NCBI GenBank assembly: GCA_910589265.1
Contig: CAJUTQ010000083.1
Coordinates: forward strand, 1 to 64,000
Source of the DNA: an uncultured Lachnospiraceae bacterium
Lineage (GTDB): Bacteria; Bacillota; Clostridia; Lachnospirales; Lachnospiraceae
Direction: 5' to 3'
DNA: 64,000 nucleotides
Of this stretch, positions 17,996 to 26,166 are shown piece by piece. Numbering within the stretch: position 1 is the stretch's first letter; the number at the start of each line of letters is the position of its first letter. The position numbers were made by a program, and so were the translations under genes. The notes under the pieces are model-generated. The model was not told the origin of the DNA. It ran no database searches and saw nothing but the letters and a program-made list of their open reading frames with translations.

Positions 17996-18646
17996 ATGAA
18001 ATCCATACTCATTATAGGACTGGGAAAGTTTGGACATCATTTATGCCGAAACTTAGCAGATTTGGGAAATGAGATTATGATTGTGGATAACAAGGAAGAG
18101 AACCTAGAAGATTTACTTTCCTATGCCACAAGTGCGAAAATTGGAGATTGTACGAATGAGGATGTTTTAAAAAGTTTAGGAGTGGGTAATTTTGACCTTT
18201 GTTTTGTATGTATTGGGACAAACTTCCAGAGCAGTTTAGAAGTGACCAGTCTTTTAAAGGAAATGGGAGCTTCTTATGTGATTAGCAAAGCCAATAGAGA
18301 TATACATGCAAAATTTCTTCTAAAAAATGGAGCAGATGAAGTAATCTATCCAGATAGAGATATTGCAGAACGCCTTGCCATGCGCCACAGCGCCAATCAC
18401 ATTTTTGATTATATAGAAATTACAGACAGTTATGCAGTTTATGAGATTTCTCCCCTTCCTGCTTGGATTGGAAAGACTATCAAGGATGTAAATTTACGAG
18501 CCAATTATCATATGAACATTATAGGAATTAAAAGAGGGGAGACCGTGGACTTTTTACCTATGGCTGACAAAGTATTTCAGAAGGAAGAACATTTGATGGT
18601 TGTTGGAAGAAAAGAGGATATAGAACCTTTATTGAAAAAATGGTAA
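17996..18646 (+). CDS. ktrA: Potassium uptake regulatory subunit KtrA/TrkA type
   Basis: 216 aa. N-terminal RCK Rossmann domain with the nucleotide loop IIGLGKFGHHL (Gly8, Gly10, Gly13) and acidic end of beta-2 (VDNKEE); a C-terminal TrkA-C domain from about residue 135. KtrA binds ATP/ADP and gates the KtrB potassium channel at the membrane. No ktrB is next to it in this window. GGGAGGAGAGGG precedes the ATG. The aminotransferase gene follows 20 nt later. Confidence 0.9.
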   Translation: MKSILIIGLGKFGHHLCRNLADLGNEIMIVDNKEENLEDLLSYATSAKIGDCTNEDVLKSLGVGNFDLCFVCIGTNFQSSLEVTSLLKEMGASYVISKANRDIHAKFLLKNGADEVIYPDRDIAERLAMRHSANHIFDYIEITDSYAVYEISPLPAWIGKTIKDVNLRANYHMNIIGIKRGETVDFLPMADKVFQKEEHLMVVGRKEDIEPLLKKW

Positions 18647-18666
18647 GAAAAGGGGAGAGATAGGAA

Positions 18667-19836
18667 ATGAATCTTCAGCTGGCAAATAGAATGGCAGATT
18701 ATAAGGAAGGAATTTTTCAATTATTAGATAAAAAAAAGGAAGAGCGTCTTAAGGCGGGTAAAAAAGTATATAATTTGTCTGTAGGAACTCCAGATTTTTC
18801 CCCAGCATCCCATATTATGGACGCTCTTTTAGAAAGTGCAAAAGAGCCAGGAAATTATCGATATTCATTAAAAGATAGAGACGAATTAATAAAAGGGGTA
18901 CAGTATCGGTATGAAAAAAGATATCATGTTGAGCTTGCCTTAGATGAAATTACAAGTGTTTATGGTACCCAGGAAGGAATCGCCCATATTGCTTTTACTC
19001 TTTGCAATCCAAAGGATGTTGTTTTAGTTCCAGATCCAGGCTATCCAGTCTTTTCCATTGGCCCCTCTTTGGCAGGGGTAGAAATTGTCACCTATCCTCT
19101 AAGAGAGGAAAATAACTATCTTCCTCGTTTAGAAGATATACAAGAAGAGACGTTAAAAAGAGCGAAGATGATGATCGTTTCTTATCCTTTGAATCCTGTC
19201 TGTGCAGCAGCTCCAAGAGAATTTTACGAAGAATTAGTAGCTTTTGCTAAAGAAAAGGAAATCATAATTGTACATGATAATGCATATTCGGATATCATTT
19301 ATGATAACAGAGAGGGAATTTCTTTTTTGTCTATAGATGGGGCTAAGGAGGTGGGGGTAGAATTTTATTCTCTGTCAAAGTCCTTTAATTTGACAGGAGC
19401 AAGAATTTCTTTTCTAGTTGGCAATGCTCAAATTGTATCTGCCTTAAAAAAGTTTCGTTCTCAAATAGACTATGGAATTTTCACACCGATTCAAAAGGCT
19501 GCTGTGGCTGCCCTGACAGGACCTGATCAATGGGTAAAAGACCAATGCAGGGAATATGAGAGAAGAAGAGACACCCTTTGCAAAGGGTTTAGGAACATAG
19601 GGTGGAATGTGCCTGACAGCCAAGGGACAATGTTTGTCTGGGCGCCTATTCCCAAAGGATTTGACAGCTCTATTCATTTTGCTATGGAGCTTTTGGATAG
19701 AACAGGAGTTTTATGTACACCAGGAAGTAGTTTTGGAACTTTAGGGGAAGGTTATGTACGCTTCGCCCTTGTTTTGGACGTACCTCTTTTAGAAGAGCTG
19801 ATACAAGAGGTAAAAGAGTGGGGCATTCTTTGGTAA
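18667..19836 (+). CDS. PLP-dependent class I/II aminotransferase (LL-DAP aminotransferase-like)
   Basis: 389 aa fold-type I aminotransferase. Seen: NLSVGTPDF near the N-terminus, YGTQEGIAH (cofactor phosphate region), YPLNPVCAAA, HDNAYSDI, and the PLP-lysine motif SLSKSFNLTGARI near residue 240. The C-terminal GEGYVRFALV contains the carboxylate-binding Arg. The pattern is near that of LL-diaminopimelate/alanine-type enzymes, but the substrate cannot be fixed by eye. In YPLNPVCA the usual NPTGA reads NPVCA, a small departure. Confidence 0.85.
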   Translation: MNLQLANRMADYKEGIFQLLDKKKEERLKAGKKVYNLSVGTPDFSPASHIMDALLESAKEPGNYRYSLKDRDELIKGVQYRYEKRYHVELALDEITSVYGTQEGIAHIAFTLCNPKDVVLVPDPGYPVFSIGPSLAGVEIVTYPLREENNYLPRLEDIQEETLKRAKMMIVSYPLNPVCAAAPREFYEELVAFAKEKEIIIVHDNAYSDIIYDNREGISFLSIDGAKEVGVEFYSLSKSFNLTGARISFLVGNAQIVSALKKFRSQIDYGIFTPIQKAAVAALTGPDQWVKDQCREYERRRDTLCKGFRNIGWNVPDSQGTMFVWAPIPKGFDSSIHFAMELLDRTGVLCTPGSSFGTLGEGYVRFALVLDVPLLEELIQEVKEWGILW

Positions 19837-19862
19837 ATGTTTCTTGACTTTTCCCCCGTCTA

Positions 19863-19896
19863 TTGTTAATATCTATTTACACACTATATATAGTTG
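19863..19896 (+). promoter_or_regulatory. NrdR box 1 overlapping the nrdD promoter
   Basis: ACACTATATATAGTTG (19881-19896) matches most of the NrdR consensus. A -35-like TTGTTA (19863-19868) and a -10-like TATATA within the box suggest that NrdR binding would cover the promoter. Confidence 0.75.
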
Positions 19897-19921
19897 ATAA
19901 TACATAAATTTAGGCATAAAT

Positions 19922-19937
19922 ACACTATATATAGCAG
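19922..19937 (+). promoter_or_regulatory. NrdR box 2 upstream of nrdD
   Basis: ACACTATATATAGCAG, starting exactly 41 nt after box 1 (about four helical turns), the paired arrangement expected for the (d)ATP-sensing repressor NrdR. Confidence 0.75.
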
Positions 19938-19979
19938 GATAAGCATATGGTTATAAAGGCAAAAGGGGGAAAATCAAGA

Positions 19980-22163
19980 ATGGATGTATTGGAGCTTCAA
20001 AAGGTAAAAAGAGATTTTTCGCTTGTATATCAAAGGAAAATCCCAATAAAGGTTTTGAAAAAAGATGGAAGCAGGGAGGCATTTCAAATACAAAAGGTAA
20101 TAAACGCAGTGGGAAAATCTGCCTACAGGGCCATGACAGAATTGACCGAGGAAGAGAAGGAAAGGCTATGTCAGGGGGTCATAGAGAGAGTAGAAGAGCT
20201 GGAATACCATGAGATCCCTATTGCCATGATGCATAATATTGTGGAAAGCACATTGGAGGAAGTAAAGCCTGCTGTGGCAAAAAGCTATCGGGACTATAGA
20301 AATTACAAGCAGGATTTTGTTCGTATGCTTGATGATGTTTATAAAAAGAGTCAGTCCATTATGTACATAGGCGACAAGGAAAATTCCAATGCAGACAGTG
20401 CCCTTGTTTCTACAAAGAGAAGCCTTATTTTTAACCAGCTCAATAAACAATTATATGAGAAGTTTTTCATGACTGCCGAGGAAATCCAGGCGTGTAGAGA
20501 TGGATATCTATATGTCCATGATATGTCTTCCAGAAGGGATACGATGAACTGCTGTCTTTTTGATATAAAAAATGTCCTTACTGGAGGCTTTGAAATGGGA
20601 AACATGTGGTATAATGAGCCAAAAACTTTGGATGTTGCCTTTGACGTTATAGGAGATATTGTATTAAGCGCTGCAAGTCAGCAGTATGGGGGATTTACTG
20701 TCCCAAGCGTGGAACTGATTTTAGAACCTTATGGTGAAAAGTCTTATAAAAAATATGTGGATAAATACAGAACAATAGGAATTGATAAAGAGAAAGCAGA
20801 GGAAATTGCTTATCAAGATATTGTACGGGAATTTGAACAAGGATTTCAGGGGTGGGAATATAAGTTTAATACTGTGGCCAGCAGCAGAGGAGATTATCCT
20901 TTTATTACTGTAACAGCAGGAACAGGTACAGGAAGATTTGCGAAACTGGCAACAAGAAGTTTATTGAAAGTGAGACGGGAAGGCCAAGGAAAGAAAGGGT
21001 GTAAAAAACCCGTTCTTTTTCCTAAAATTGTATTTTTATATGATGAAAATCTCCATGGAGAAGGAAAACCTTTGGAAGATCTTTTTGAAGAAGGGATTTT
21101 GTGTTCTTCCAAAACGATGTATCCTGATTGGCTGAGCCTTACAGGAAAAGGATATATTTCCAGTATGTATGAAAAATATGGTCAAATCATATCGCCCATG
21201 GGATGTAGAGCTTTTTTGTCTCCTTGGTATAAAAGGGGAGGTATGTATCCTGCAGACGAAGAAGATACACCAGTTTTTGTTGGTAGATTTAACATAGGCG
21301 TAGTCTCTTTACATCTTCCCATGATTTTGGCAAAGGCAAGAGAGGAAGGAAGGGACTTTTTTGAAACTTTGGACGAGTACTTGCAATTGATCCGACAGAT
21401 ACATATCCGTACTTATGAGTATTTAGGGGAGATGAGAGCCTCCACAAATCCTCTTGCTTACTGTGAAGGAGGATTTTATGGGGGAAATTTAAAGCTTAGA
21501 GATAAAATTAAGCCTCTTTTAAAAGCTGCGACTGCCTCCTTTGGCATTACTGCTTTGCATGAACTGCAGGAATTGTATAATGGAAAGTCCTTGGTAGAAG
21601 ATGGTAAGTTTGCCTTAAAAGTGCTGGAATATATTCATCAGCGGGTGACAGAGTTTAAAGAAGAGGACGGAAATTTATATGCGATTTATGCCACGCCAGC
21701 AGAAAATCTATGTGGCCTCCAAGTAGAGCAGTTTCGAGCAAAATATGGGATTATAAAAGGGGTTTCTGACAGGCCCTATGTGAGCAATGGCTTTCACTGT
21801 CATGTATCAGAAAATATTTCTCCTATTGAAAAACAAGATTTAGAGGCTCGCTTTTGGGAGTTATGTAATGGAGGAAAAATACAATATGTAAAATATCCTA
21901 TTGATTATAACTTGACAGCAATTAAAACTCTTATACGAAGAGCAATGAATATGGGATTTTATGAAGGAGTAAATTTATCCCTATCTTATTGTGACGACTG
22001 TGGATATGAGGAATTGGAAATGGATATTTGTCCAAAGTGTGGAAGCCAGAATTTGACGAAAATTGACAGGATGAATGGATATTTGTCTTATTCAAGAGTT
22101 CATGGAGATACTCGTTTAAACAGCGCAAAAATGGAAGAGATTAGGGAAAGGAAAAGCATGTAA
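19980..22163 (+). CDS. nrdD: Anaerobic ribonucleoside-triphosphate reductase
   Basis: 727 aa class III reductase; reduces NTPs to dNTPs with a glycyl radical. An N-terminal ATP-cone (KVLKKDGSREAFQIQKV, ~23-39) provides allosteric control. The C-terminal part has a zinc site (CDDCGYEEL then CPKCGS) and the radical-glycine region (MNGYLSYSRVHGD). The start at 19980 follows AGGGGGA; an in-frame ATG at 19947 is also possible but lies only 10 nt after NrdR box 2. nrdG follows with no gap. Two NrdR boxes upstream indicate repression when dATP is high. Confidence 0.97.
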   Translation: MDVLELQKVKRDFSLVYQRKIPIKVLKKDGSREAFQIQKVINAVGKSAYRAMTELTEEEKERLCQGVIERVEELEYHEIPIAMMHNIVESTLEEVKPAVAKSYRDYRNYKQDFVRMLDDVYKKSQSIMYIGDKENSNADSALVSTKRSLIFNQLNKQLYEKFFMTAEEIQACRDGYLYVHDMSSRRDTMNCCLFDIKNVLTGGFEMGNMWYNEPKTLDVAFDVIGDIVLSAASQQYGGFTVPSVELILEPYGEKSYKKYVDKYRTIGIDKEKAEEIAYQDIVREFEQGFQGWEYKFNTVASSRGDYPFITVTAGTGTGRFAKLATRSLLKVRREGQGKKGCKKPVLFPKIVFLYDENLHGEGKPLEDLFEEGILCSSKTMYPDWLSLTGKGYISSMYEKYGQIISPMGCRAFLSPWYKRGGMYPADEEDTPVFVGRFNIGVVSLHLPMILAKAREEGRDFFETLDEYLQLIRQIHIRTYEYLGEMRASTNPLAYCEGGFYGGNLKLRDKIKPLLKAATASFGITALHELQELYNGKSLVEDGKFALKVLEYIHQRVTEFKEEDGNLYAIYATPAENLCGLQVEQFRAKYGIIKGVSDRPYVSNGFHCHVSENISPIEKQDLEARFWELCNGGKIQYVKYPIDYNLTAIKTLIRRAMNMGFYEGVNLSLSYCDDCGYEELEMDICPKCGSQNLTKIDRMNGYLSYSRVHGDTRLNSAKMEEIRERKSM

Positions 22164-22685
22164 ATGAGGTATCACAATATTACAAAGGATGATATGCAAA
22201 ATGGGGATGGACTAAGAGTCGTTCTGTGGGTTGCAGGATGTTCCCATCATTGTAAAGGATGTCAAAATCCAATGACATGGGATCCTTTTGGGGGAATACC
22301 TTTTGACCAGGAGGCGAAAAGAGAGATATTTGAAGAATTGGAGAAGGATTATATTTCAGGGATAACATTTACAGGAGGGGATCCTCTCCATGAATGCAAC
22401 AGAAGAGAGATCCAAGAGCTGGCAGTTGAAATAAAAGAAAAATATCCAGAGAAGACCATATGGTTGTATACAGGAGATTGCTGGGAAGAACTACGCCATA
22501 ACCCTTTTATGGAATATGTGGACGTCCTGGTGGACGGTGAATTTAAGGAAGAAGAAAGGGATGTTAAACTCCTATGGAAGGGAAGTAAAAATCAGAGGGT
22601 TATTGATGTGAAGGCTTCTCTTTATAGAGAAGAAGGATGGGAGCCTATTTTCCACTGCGGGGAATATTACGAAAGAAAGGGATAG
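22164..22685 (+). CDS. nrdG: Anaerobic ribonucleotide reductase activating protein
   Basis: 173 aa radical-SAM enzyme that generates the glycyl radical in NrdD. The 4Fe-4S motif CSHHCKGC (Cys26, Cys30, Cys33; CX3CX2C) and the SAM-binding TFTGGDPL motif are intact. Its ATG directly follows the nrdD stop. dut follows 9 nt later. Confidence 0.96.
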   Translation: MRYHNITKDDMQNGDGLRVVLWVAGCSHHCKGCQNPMTWDPFGGIPFDQEAKREIFEELEKDYISGITFTGGDPLHECNRREIQELAVEIKEKYPEKTIWLYTGDCWEELRHNPFMEYVDVLVDGEFKEEERDVKLLWKGSKNQRVIDVKASLYREEGWEPIFHCGEYYERKG

Positions 22686-22694
22686 GGAGAAAAG

Positions 22695-23222
22695 ATGCAG
22701 AGAGTTGGGAAATTCCATAAGGTAAGCTATGAGCAGTTTTTAAAAAATTGTCAGGAAATAGAACCAAAATGGGATGAAAATAAGGCAAAGAAACTATACG
22801 AGAGTATTTCTCTTCCCAAAAGAGCTACGAAAGGATCCGCTGGTTATGATTTTTATAGTCCAGAAGATTTTTCATTACGACCTGGGGAGACGAAATGGAT
22901 TTTGACAGGAATACGCGTAGAGATGGAAGAAAACTGGGTGCTAAAATGCTATCCCAGAAGTGGACTAGGCTCTCGGTACCGCCTTCAGTTAAATAATACT
23001 GTTGGAATTATTGACAGCGATTATTTTTATTCAGATAACGAGGGGCATATTATGGCAAAGATGACAAATGATTCGAAAGAAGGAAAAAACGTTTCCATAG
23101 AACAAGGAATGGCATTTATGCAAGGAATATTTACAGAATATGGAATTACAGTAGATGATGAGGCAAAAGAGGTGCGAAATGGCGGATTTGGAAGCACGAC
23201 AAAGAAAGGTGGTTTTTCATGA
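22695..23222 (+). CDS. dut: dUTP diphosphatase (trimeric Dut family)
   Basis: 175 aa. Converts dUTP to dUMP and pyrophosphate, keeping uracil out of DNA and providing dUMP for thymidylate. All family motifs are readable: KGSAGYDFYS (I), PRSGLG (II), NTVGIIDSDY (III), a hydrophobic IEQGMAF (IV) and the C-terminal GGFGSTTKKGGFS (V). The ~35-residue N-terminal extension is longer than in E. coli Dut. It fits its position after nrdDG; its end overlaps cwlD by 4 nt. Confidence 0.93.
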   Translation: MQRVGKFHKVSYEQFLKNCQEIEPKWDENKAKKLYESISLPKRATKGSAGYDFYSPEDFSLRPGETKWILTGIRVEMEENWVLKCYPRSGLGSRYRLQLNNTVGIIDSDYFYSDNEGHIMAKMTNDSKEGKNVSIEQGMAFMQGIFTEYGITVDDEAKEVRNGGFGSTTKKGGFS

Positions 23223-23971
23223 GACGAAAAAAAGGAAATGGAATAAAAATAGCAGCCTTTTTTCTTGTTTCTATCTTTACGATGGGTGTCATGGGAAAGG
23301 AAGTAAAGGGGAGCAGTCTTTCTTTGATACCTTCCAATGGACATATAGTAGCCATTGACCCAGGACATCAATCAAAAGGTATGTATGAGCAGGAGCCCAT
23401 TGGTCCTGGCTCTTCTGTAAAAAAAGCCAAGGTTGCTTCTGGAACAAGGGGAATTGCCACAGGAAAGCCAGAATACGAGCTTACATTGGAAGTTGCAAAA
23501 AAGCTTCGAGACGAGCTGATTCAAAGAGGATATGGGGTTGTTATGATAAGGGAAACACATGAGGTAGCTTTGAGCAACAAGGATAGGGCAGAGATTGCTA
23601 ATGCATCCAACGCTGAGATTTTTATAAGGCTTCATGGAAATGGCTCAGAGGACACAAGTCAGTCAGGAGTATTGACTCTAGGTCCTACGAAATTAAGCCC
23701 TTATATTCCTGCTCTTTATGAGGAGAGCAGCAGACTTTGTACAAATTTAGGTACCCAGTTATCTCTGGCAACGGGGGCAAAAAATAGGGGAATTTGGGAA
23801 ACAGATACTATGAGCGGCATTAATTGGTCTCTAAAGCCAGTATCTATTGTGGAGATGGGATTTATGACTAACCCATTGGAAGATAGTCTCATGGCTTCAG
23901 AAGAGTACCAAAAAAAGATGGCAACAGGTTTAGCCAATGGAGTGGATGCCTATTTTGCAATGACTCCATAA
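23219..23971 (+). CDS. cwlD: N-acetylmuramoyl-L-alanine amidase, CwlD-like (spore cortex)
   Basis: 250 aa exported Amidase_3 zinc amidase. Residues ~8-26 form the signal peptide. Zinc ligands are seen in AIDPGH (His50), the Glu of GKPEYELTLEVA and the His of IRLHGNGS; the catalytic Glu is in VEMGFMTNP. CwlD removes the peptide from muramic acid so that muramic-delta-lactam can form in the spore cortex. The ATGA overlap with dut and the downstream germination gene fit a sporulation function, though a vegetative amidase cannot be excluded. Confidence 0.88.
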   Translation: MRRKKGNGIKIAAFFLVSIFTMGVMGKEVKGSSLSLIPSNGHIVAIDPGHQSKGMYEQEPIGPGSSVKKAKVASGTRGIATGKPEYELTLEVAKKLRDELIQRGYGVVMIRETHEVALSNKDRAEIANASNAEIFIRLHGNGSEDTSQSGVLTLGPTKLSPYIPALYEESSRLCTNLGTQLSLATGAKNRGIWETDTMSGINWSLKPVSIVEMGFMTNPLEDSLMASEEYQKKMATGLANGVDAYFAMTP

Positions 23972-23982
23972 AAAATGAATAA

Positions 23983-24052
23983 AAAAACTCCTTTTTGGCA
24001 GAATACTAATGTATGGACACATAATATAGTATTGGTTGGAAAAGGAGTTTTT
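23983..24052 (+). repeat. Long-loop inverted repeat that would pair with the ribosome binding site of the germination gene
   Basis: A perfect 13-bp inverted repeat (23983-23995 with 24040-24052, 44-nt loop). The right arm contains the AAAGGAG binding site of the next gene. If one RNA spans both arms the site would be hidden. A terminator role is also possible because Ts follow. Confidence 0.5.
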
Positions 24053-24058
24053 ATAATT

Positions 24059-25495
24059 ATGGGAGAAGGAAAGAAAGATTATGGAAATGTAAAGAAGAAA
24101 ATTGAAGAAAATATCTCCTTTTTAAATAAAATATTTGCAGTGGATGTTAACTTTGATATTATTCATAAAGTCGTGGAAATTGGAGGAAAGACTTCTTGCA
24201 TTTATTTTATTGATGGTTTTAATAAGGACGATATTACACAGAAAATACTTCAATATTTTTATTCCATTCAGGAAAAGGACATGGCAAAGACAGCTAGGGA
24301 AATGTCTGTAAAATATATGCCTTATGGTGAGACAGAGCTGACAAATAAATTTGAAGATGTTATAAAGTTTGTTTTATCAGGACAAATGGCCCTTCTTATT
24401 GACGGATTTGAAGAATGTATCATGATTGATAACAGAGAATATCCTGTAAGAAGTGTGGGGGAGCCAGAGAAGGATAAAGTTCTTAGAGGATCCAAAGATG
24501 GATTTGTAGAGACCATAGTGTTTAACACAGCTTTAATACGAAGGAGAATACGCAGCACGGATTTATGTATGGAAATTACAAGTGCAGGCAATTCCTCAAG
24601 AACAGACATTGCCCTTTGTTATATGAATGATCGAGTAGATCATGGATTTTTGGAAAATATTAAAGATAAAATTAGACGTCTAGATGTGGACGCCTTGACA
24701 ATGAATCAAGAAAGTTTGGCAGAATGCCTCTACCAGAGAAAATGGTATAATCCATTTCCAAAATTCAAGTTTTCAGAAAGGCCAGATACAGCATCTGCAC
24801 AGATTTTAGAAGGAAATGTGGTCATTTTGGTGGATAATTCCCCATCAGCTATGATACTTCCCACAACAATTTTTGATGTGATTGAGGAGGCGGATGACTA
24901 TTATTTTCCTCCTCTTACAGGAACATATTTAAGGCTTTCCAGATTTTTAATTGCTCTTTTGACTTATTTTATTCCCCCTACTTTTTTATTATTGATGCTT
25001 CACCCTGAATGGATACCAAAGGGATTTGAATTTATTTTAGTACAGGAATCTATCCATGTACCATTAATTTGGCAGTTTTTGATTTTAGAGCTGGCCTTAG
25101 ATGGTTTGCGTCTTGCAGCAGTGAACACCCCAAATATGCTAAGTACACCTTTAAGTATTATGGCTGCTCTTGTTTTAGGGGAGTTTTCTGTGAATTCAGG
25201 ATGGTTTAATTCGGAAGTCATGCTTTATATGGCTTTTGTCGCCCTTTCTACTTATACACAGCAAAGTTATGAATTAGGATATGCTATAAAATTTATGAGA
25301 ATTATTACCCTTATTCTCACCCAGTGGTTCAGTATATGGGGATATGTGGGAGGCATTCTTTTTACTATGATTGTTATTGCCACAAATAAAACAATTTCTG
25401 GAAACAGCTATATTTCCCCTATTTATCCCTTTGACGGAAAACAGCTGAAAAAGCGTTTTTTAAGGACAAGGCTGCCTCATACCTATCATGAGTAA
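24059..25495 (+). CDS. spoVAF: Spore germination protein, GerA/SpoVAF family
   Basis: 478 aa. An N-terminal hydrophilic region (~1-270) carries GerA-family motifs, among them VGEPEKDKVLRGSKDGFVE and the TDLC... segment. The C-terminal half has five or six membrane segments with PPLTGTYLRLSR and LRLAAVNTPNML-like motifs. Such proteins sit in the spore inner membrane and act in nutrient sensing or DPA release. SpoVAF is similar in length, but no other spoVA gene is seen here, so an orphan GerA-type A subunit is the alternative. The start at 24059 follows AAAGGAG by 11 nt; an open frame back to 23975 lacks a site. Confidence 0.75.
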   Translation: MGEGKKDYGNVKKKIEENISFLNKIFAVDVNFDIIHKVVEIGGKTSCIYFIDGFNKDDITQKILQYFYSIQEKDMAKTAREMSVKYMPYGETELTNKFEDVIKFVLSGQMALLIDGFEECIMIDNREYPVRSVGEPEKDKVLRGSKDGFVETIVFNTALIRRRIRSTDLCMEITSAGNSSRTDIALCYMNDRVDHGFLENIKDKIRRLDVDALTMNQESLAECLYQRKWYNPFPKFKFSERPDTASAQILEGNVVILVDNSPSAMILPTTIFDVIEEADDYYFPPLTGTYLRLSRFLIALLTYFIPPTFLLLMLHPEWIPKGFEFILVQESIHVPLIWQFLILELALDGLRLAAVNTPNMLSTPLSIMAALVLGEFSVNSGWFNSEVMLYMAFVALSTYTQQSYELGYAIKFMRIITLILTQWFSIWGYVGGILFTMIVIATNKTISGNSYISPIYPFDGKQLKKRFLRTRLPHTYHE

Positions 25496-25530
25496 AAAGA
25501 AATTATATTAAGAAATGTTCGTTTAGAAAG

Positions 25531-25575
25531 TCAGAAATTGTTTGGCTCTGTTTCCAAATAATTTCTGATTTTTTT
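25531..25575 (+). terminator. Strong intrinsic terminator after the germination gene
   Basis: 15-bp stem with one G-T wobble (25531-25545 with 25554-25568, 8-nt loop) followed by seven Ts. The region between this and the next gene carries an NrdR-like box. Confidence 0.9.
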
Positions 25576-25597
25576 GAAACAAATTCTTGTTTTTTAT

Positions 25598-25613
25598 ACA
25601 CTATATATAAGAA
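25598..25613 (+). promoter_or_regulatory. NrdR-box-like element upstream of the ECF sigma gene
   Basis: ACACTATATATAAGAA shares its first 12 bases with both nrdD boxes in this window. It is a single copy, and the second half matches the palindrome poorly. It could also simply be an AT-rich promoter element. Confidence 0.4.
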
Positions 25614-25647
25614 AGGAAGGGATCAAAGGAGGAAATGAGGTGGGAAA

Positions 25648-26151
25648 ATGAACCAAAATATGGAATGGGTAAGGGAGGCAAGAGCTGGGGACTCAGAGGC
25701 ATTTTCTAAGTTGTATGAGACCGTTTATAAGGAATTGTATAAATTCGCCTTATATACGTTAAAAAATACATATGATGCAGAAGATATTGTAAGTGAAACT
25801 GTCATTGCTGCATGGCAGGAAATTCCTAGACTGAGAAAGGAAGAGGCATTTCATGGTTGGATATTTAGAATTTTGACGAATAAGTGTAAAAGGAGGCTGA
25901 AACAGTATGGGGAGAAAACAGTTCAGATACAAGAGGACCTTCTATGTGAGGAATGGGATGTCTGCCAGGAGATGGATGTGAGAAAAGCATTTTTTCAATT
26001 GTCTGATGAAGAACGGCTTATATTATCCATGAATTTATTTGGAGGGTATAGTAGCAAGGAGATTGGAAAAGAGCTGAAAATGAAAGATAATACTGTGCGG
26101 ACAAAGCAGAGAAGGGCTTTAAAGAAAATGGAAATATGTTTAAGAGAATAG
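25648..26151 (+). CDS. ECF-type RNA polymerase sigma factor
   Basis: 167 aa. Region 2 spans about residues 10-75, with the DAEDIVSETVIAAWQEI core-binding/-10 recognition segment; region 4 is at the C-terminus (LSMNLFGGYSSKEIGKEL helix-turn-helix). No other sigma regions, as in group 4 (ECF) factors. GGTGGG lies upstream of the ATG. The next gene, 15 nt away, encodes a membrane protein with an extracellular propeller, which probably holds this sigma factor inactive. A stress or envelope signal is likely; the signal is unknown. Confidence 0.92.
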   Translation: MNQNMEWVREARAGDSEAFSKLYETVYKELYKFALYTLKNTYDAEDIVSETVIAAWQEIPRLRKEEAFHGWIFRILTNKCKRRLKQYGEKTVQIQEDLLCEEWDVCQEMDVRKAFFQLSDEERLILSMNLFGGYSSKEIGKELKMKDNTVRTKQRRALKKMEICLRE

Positions 26152-26166
26152 AAGGGAGGATATAGG

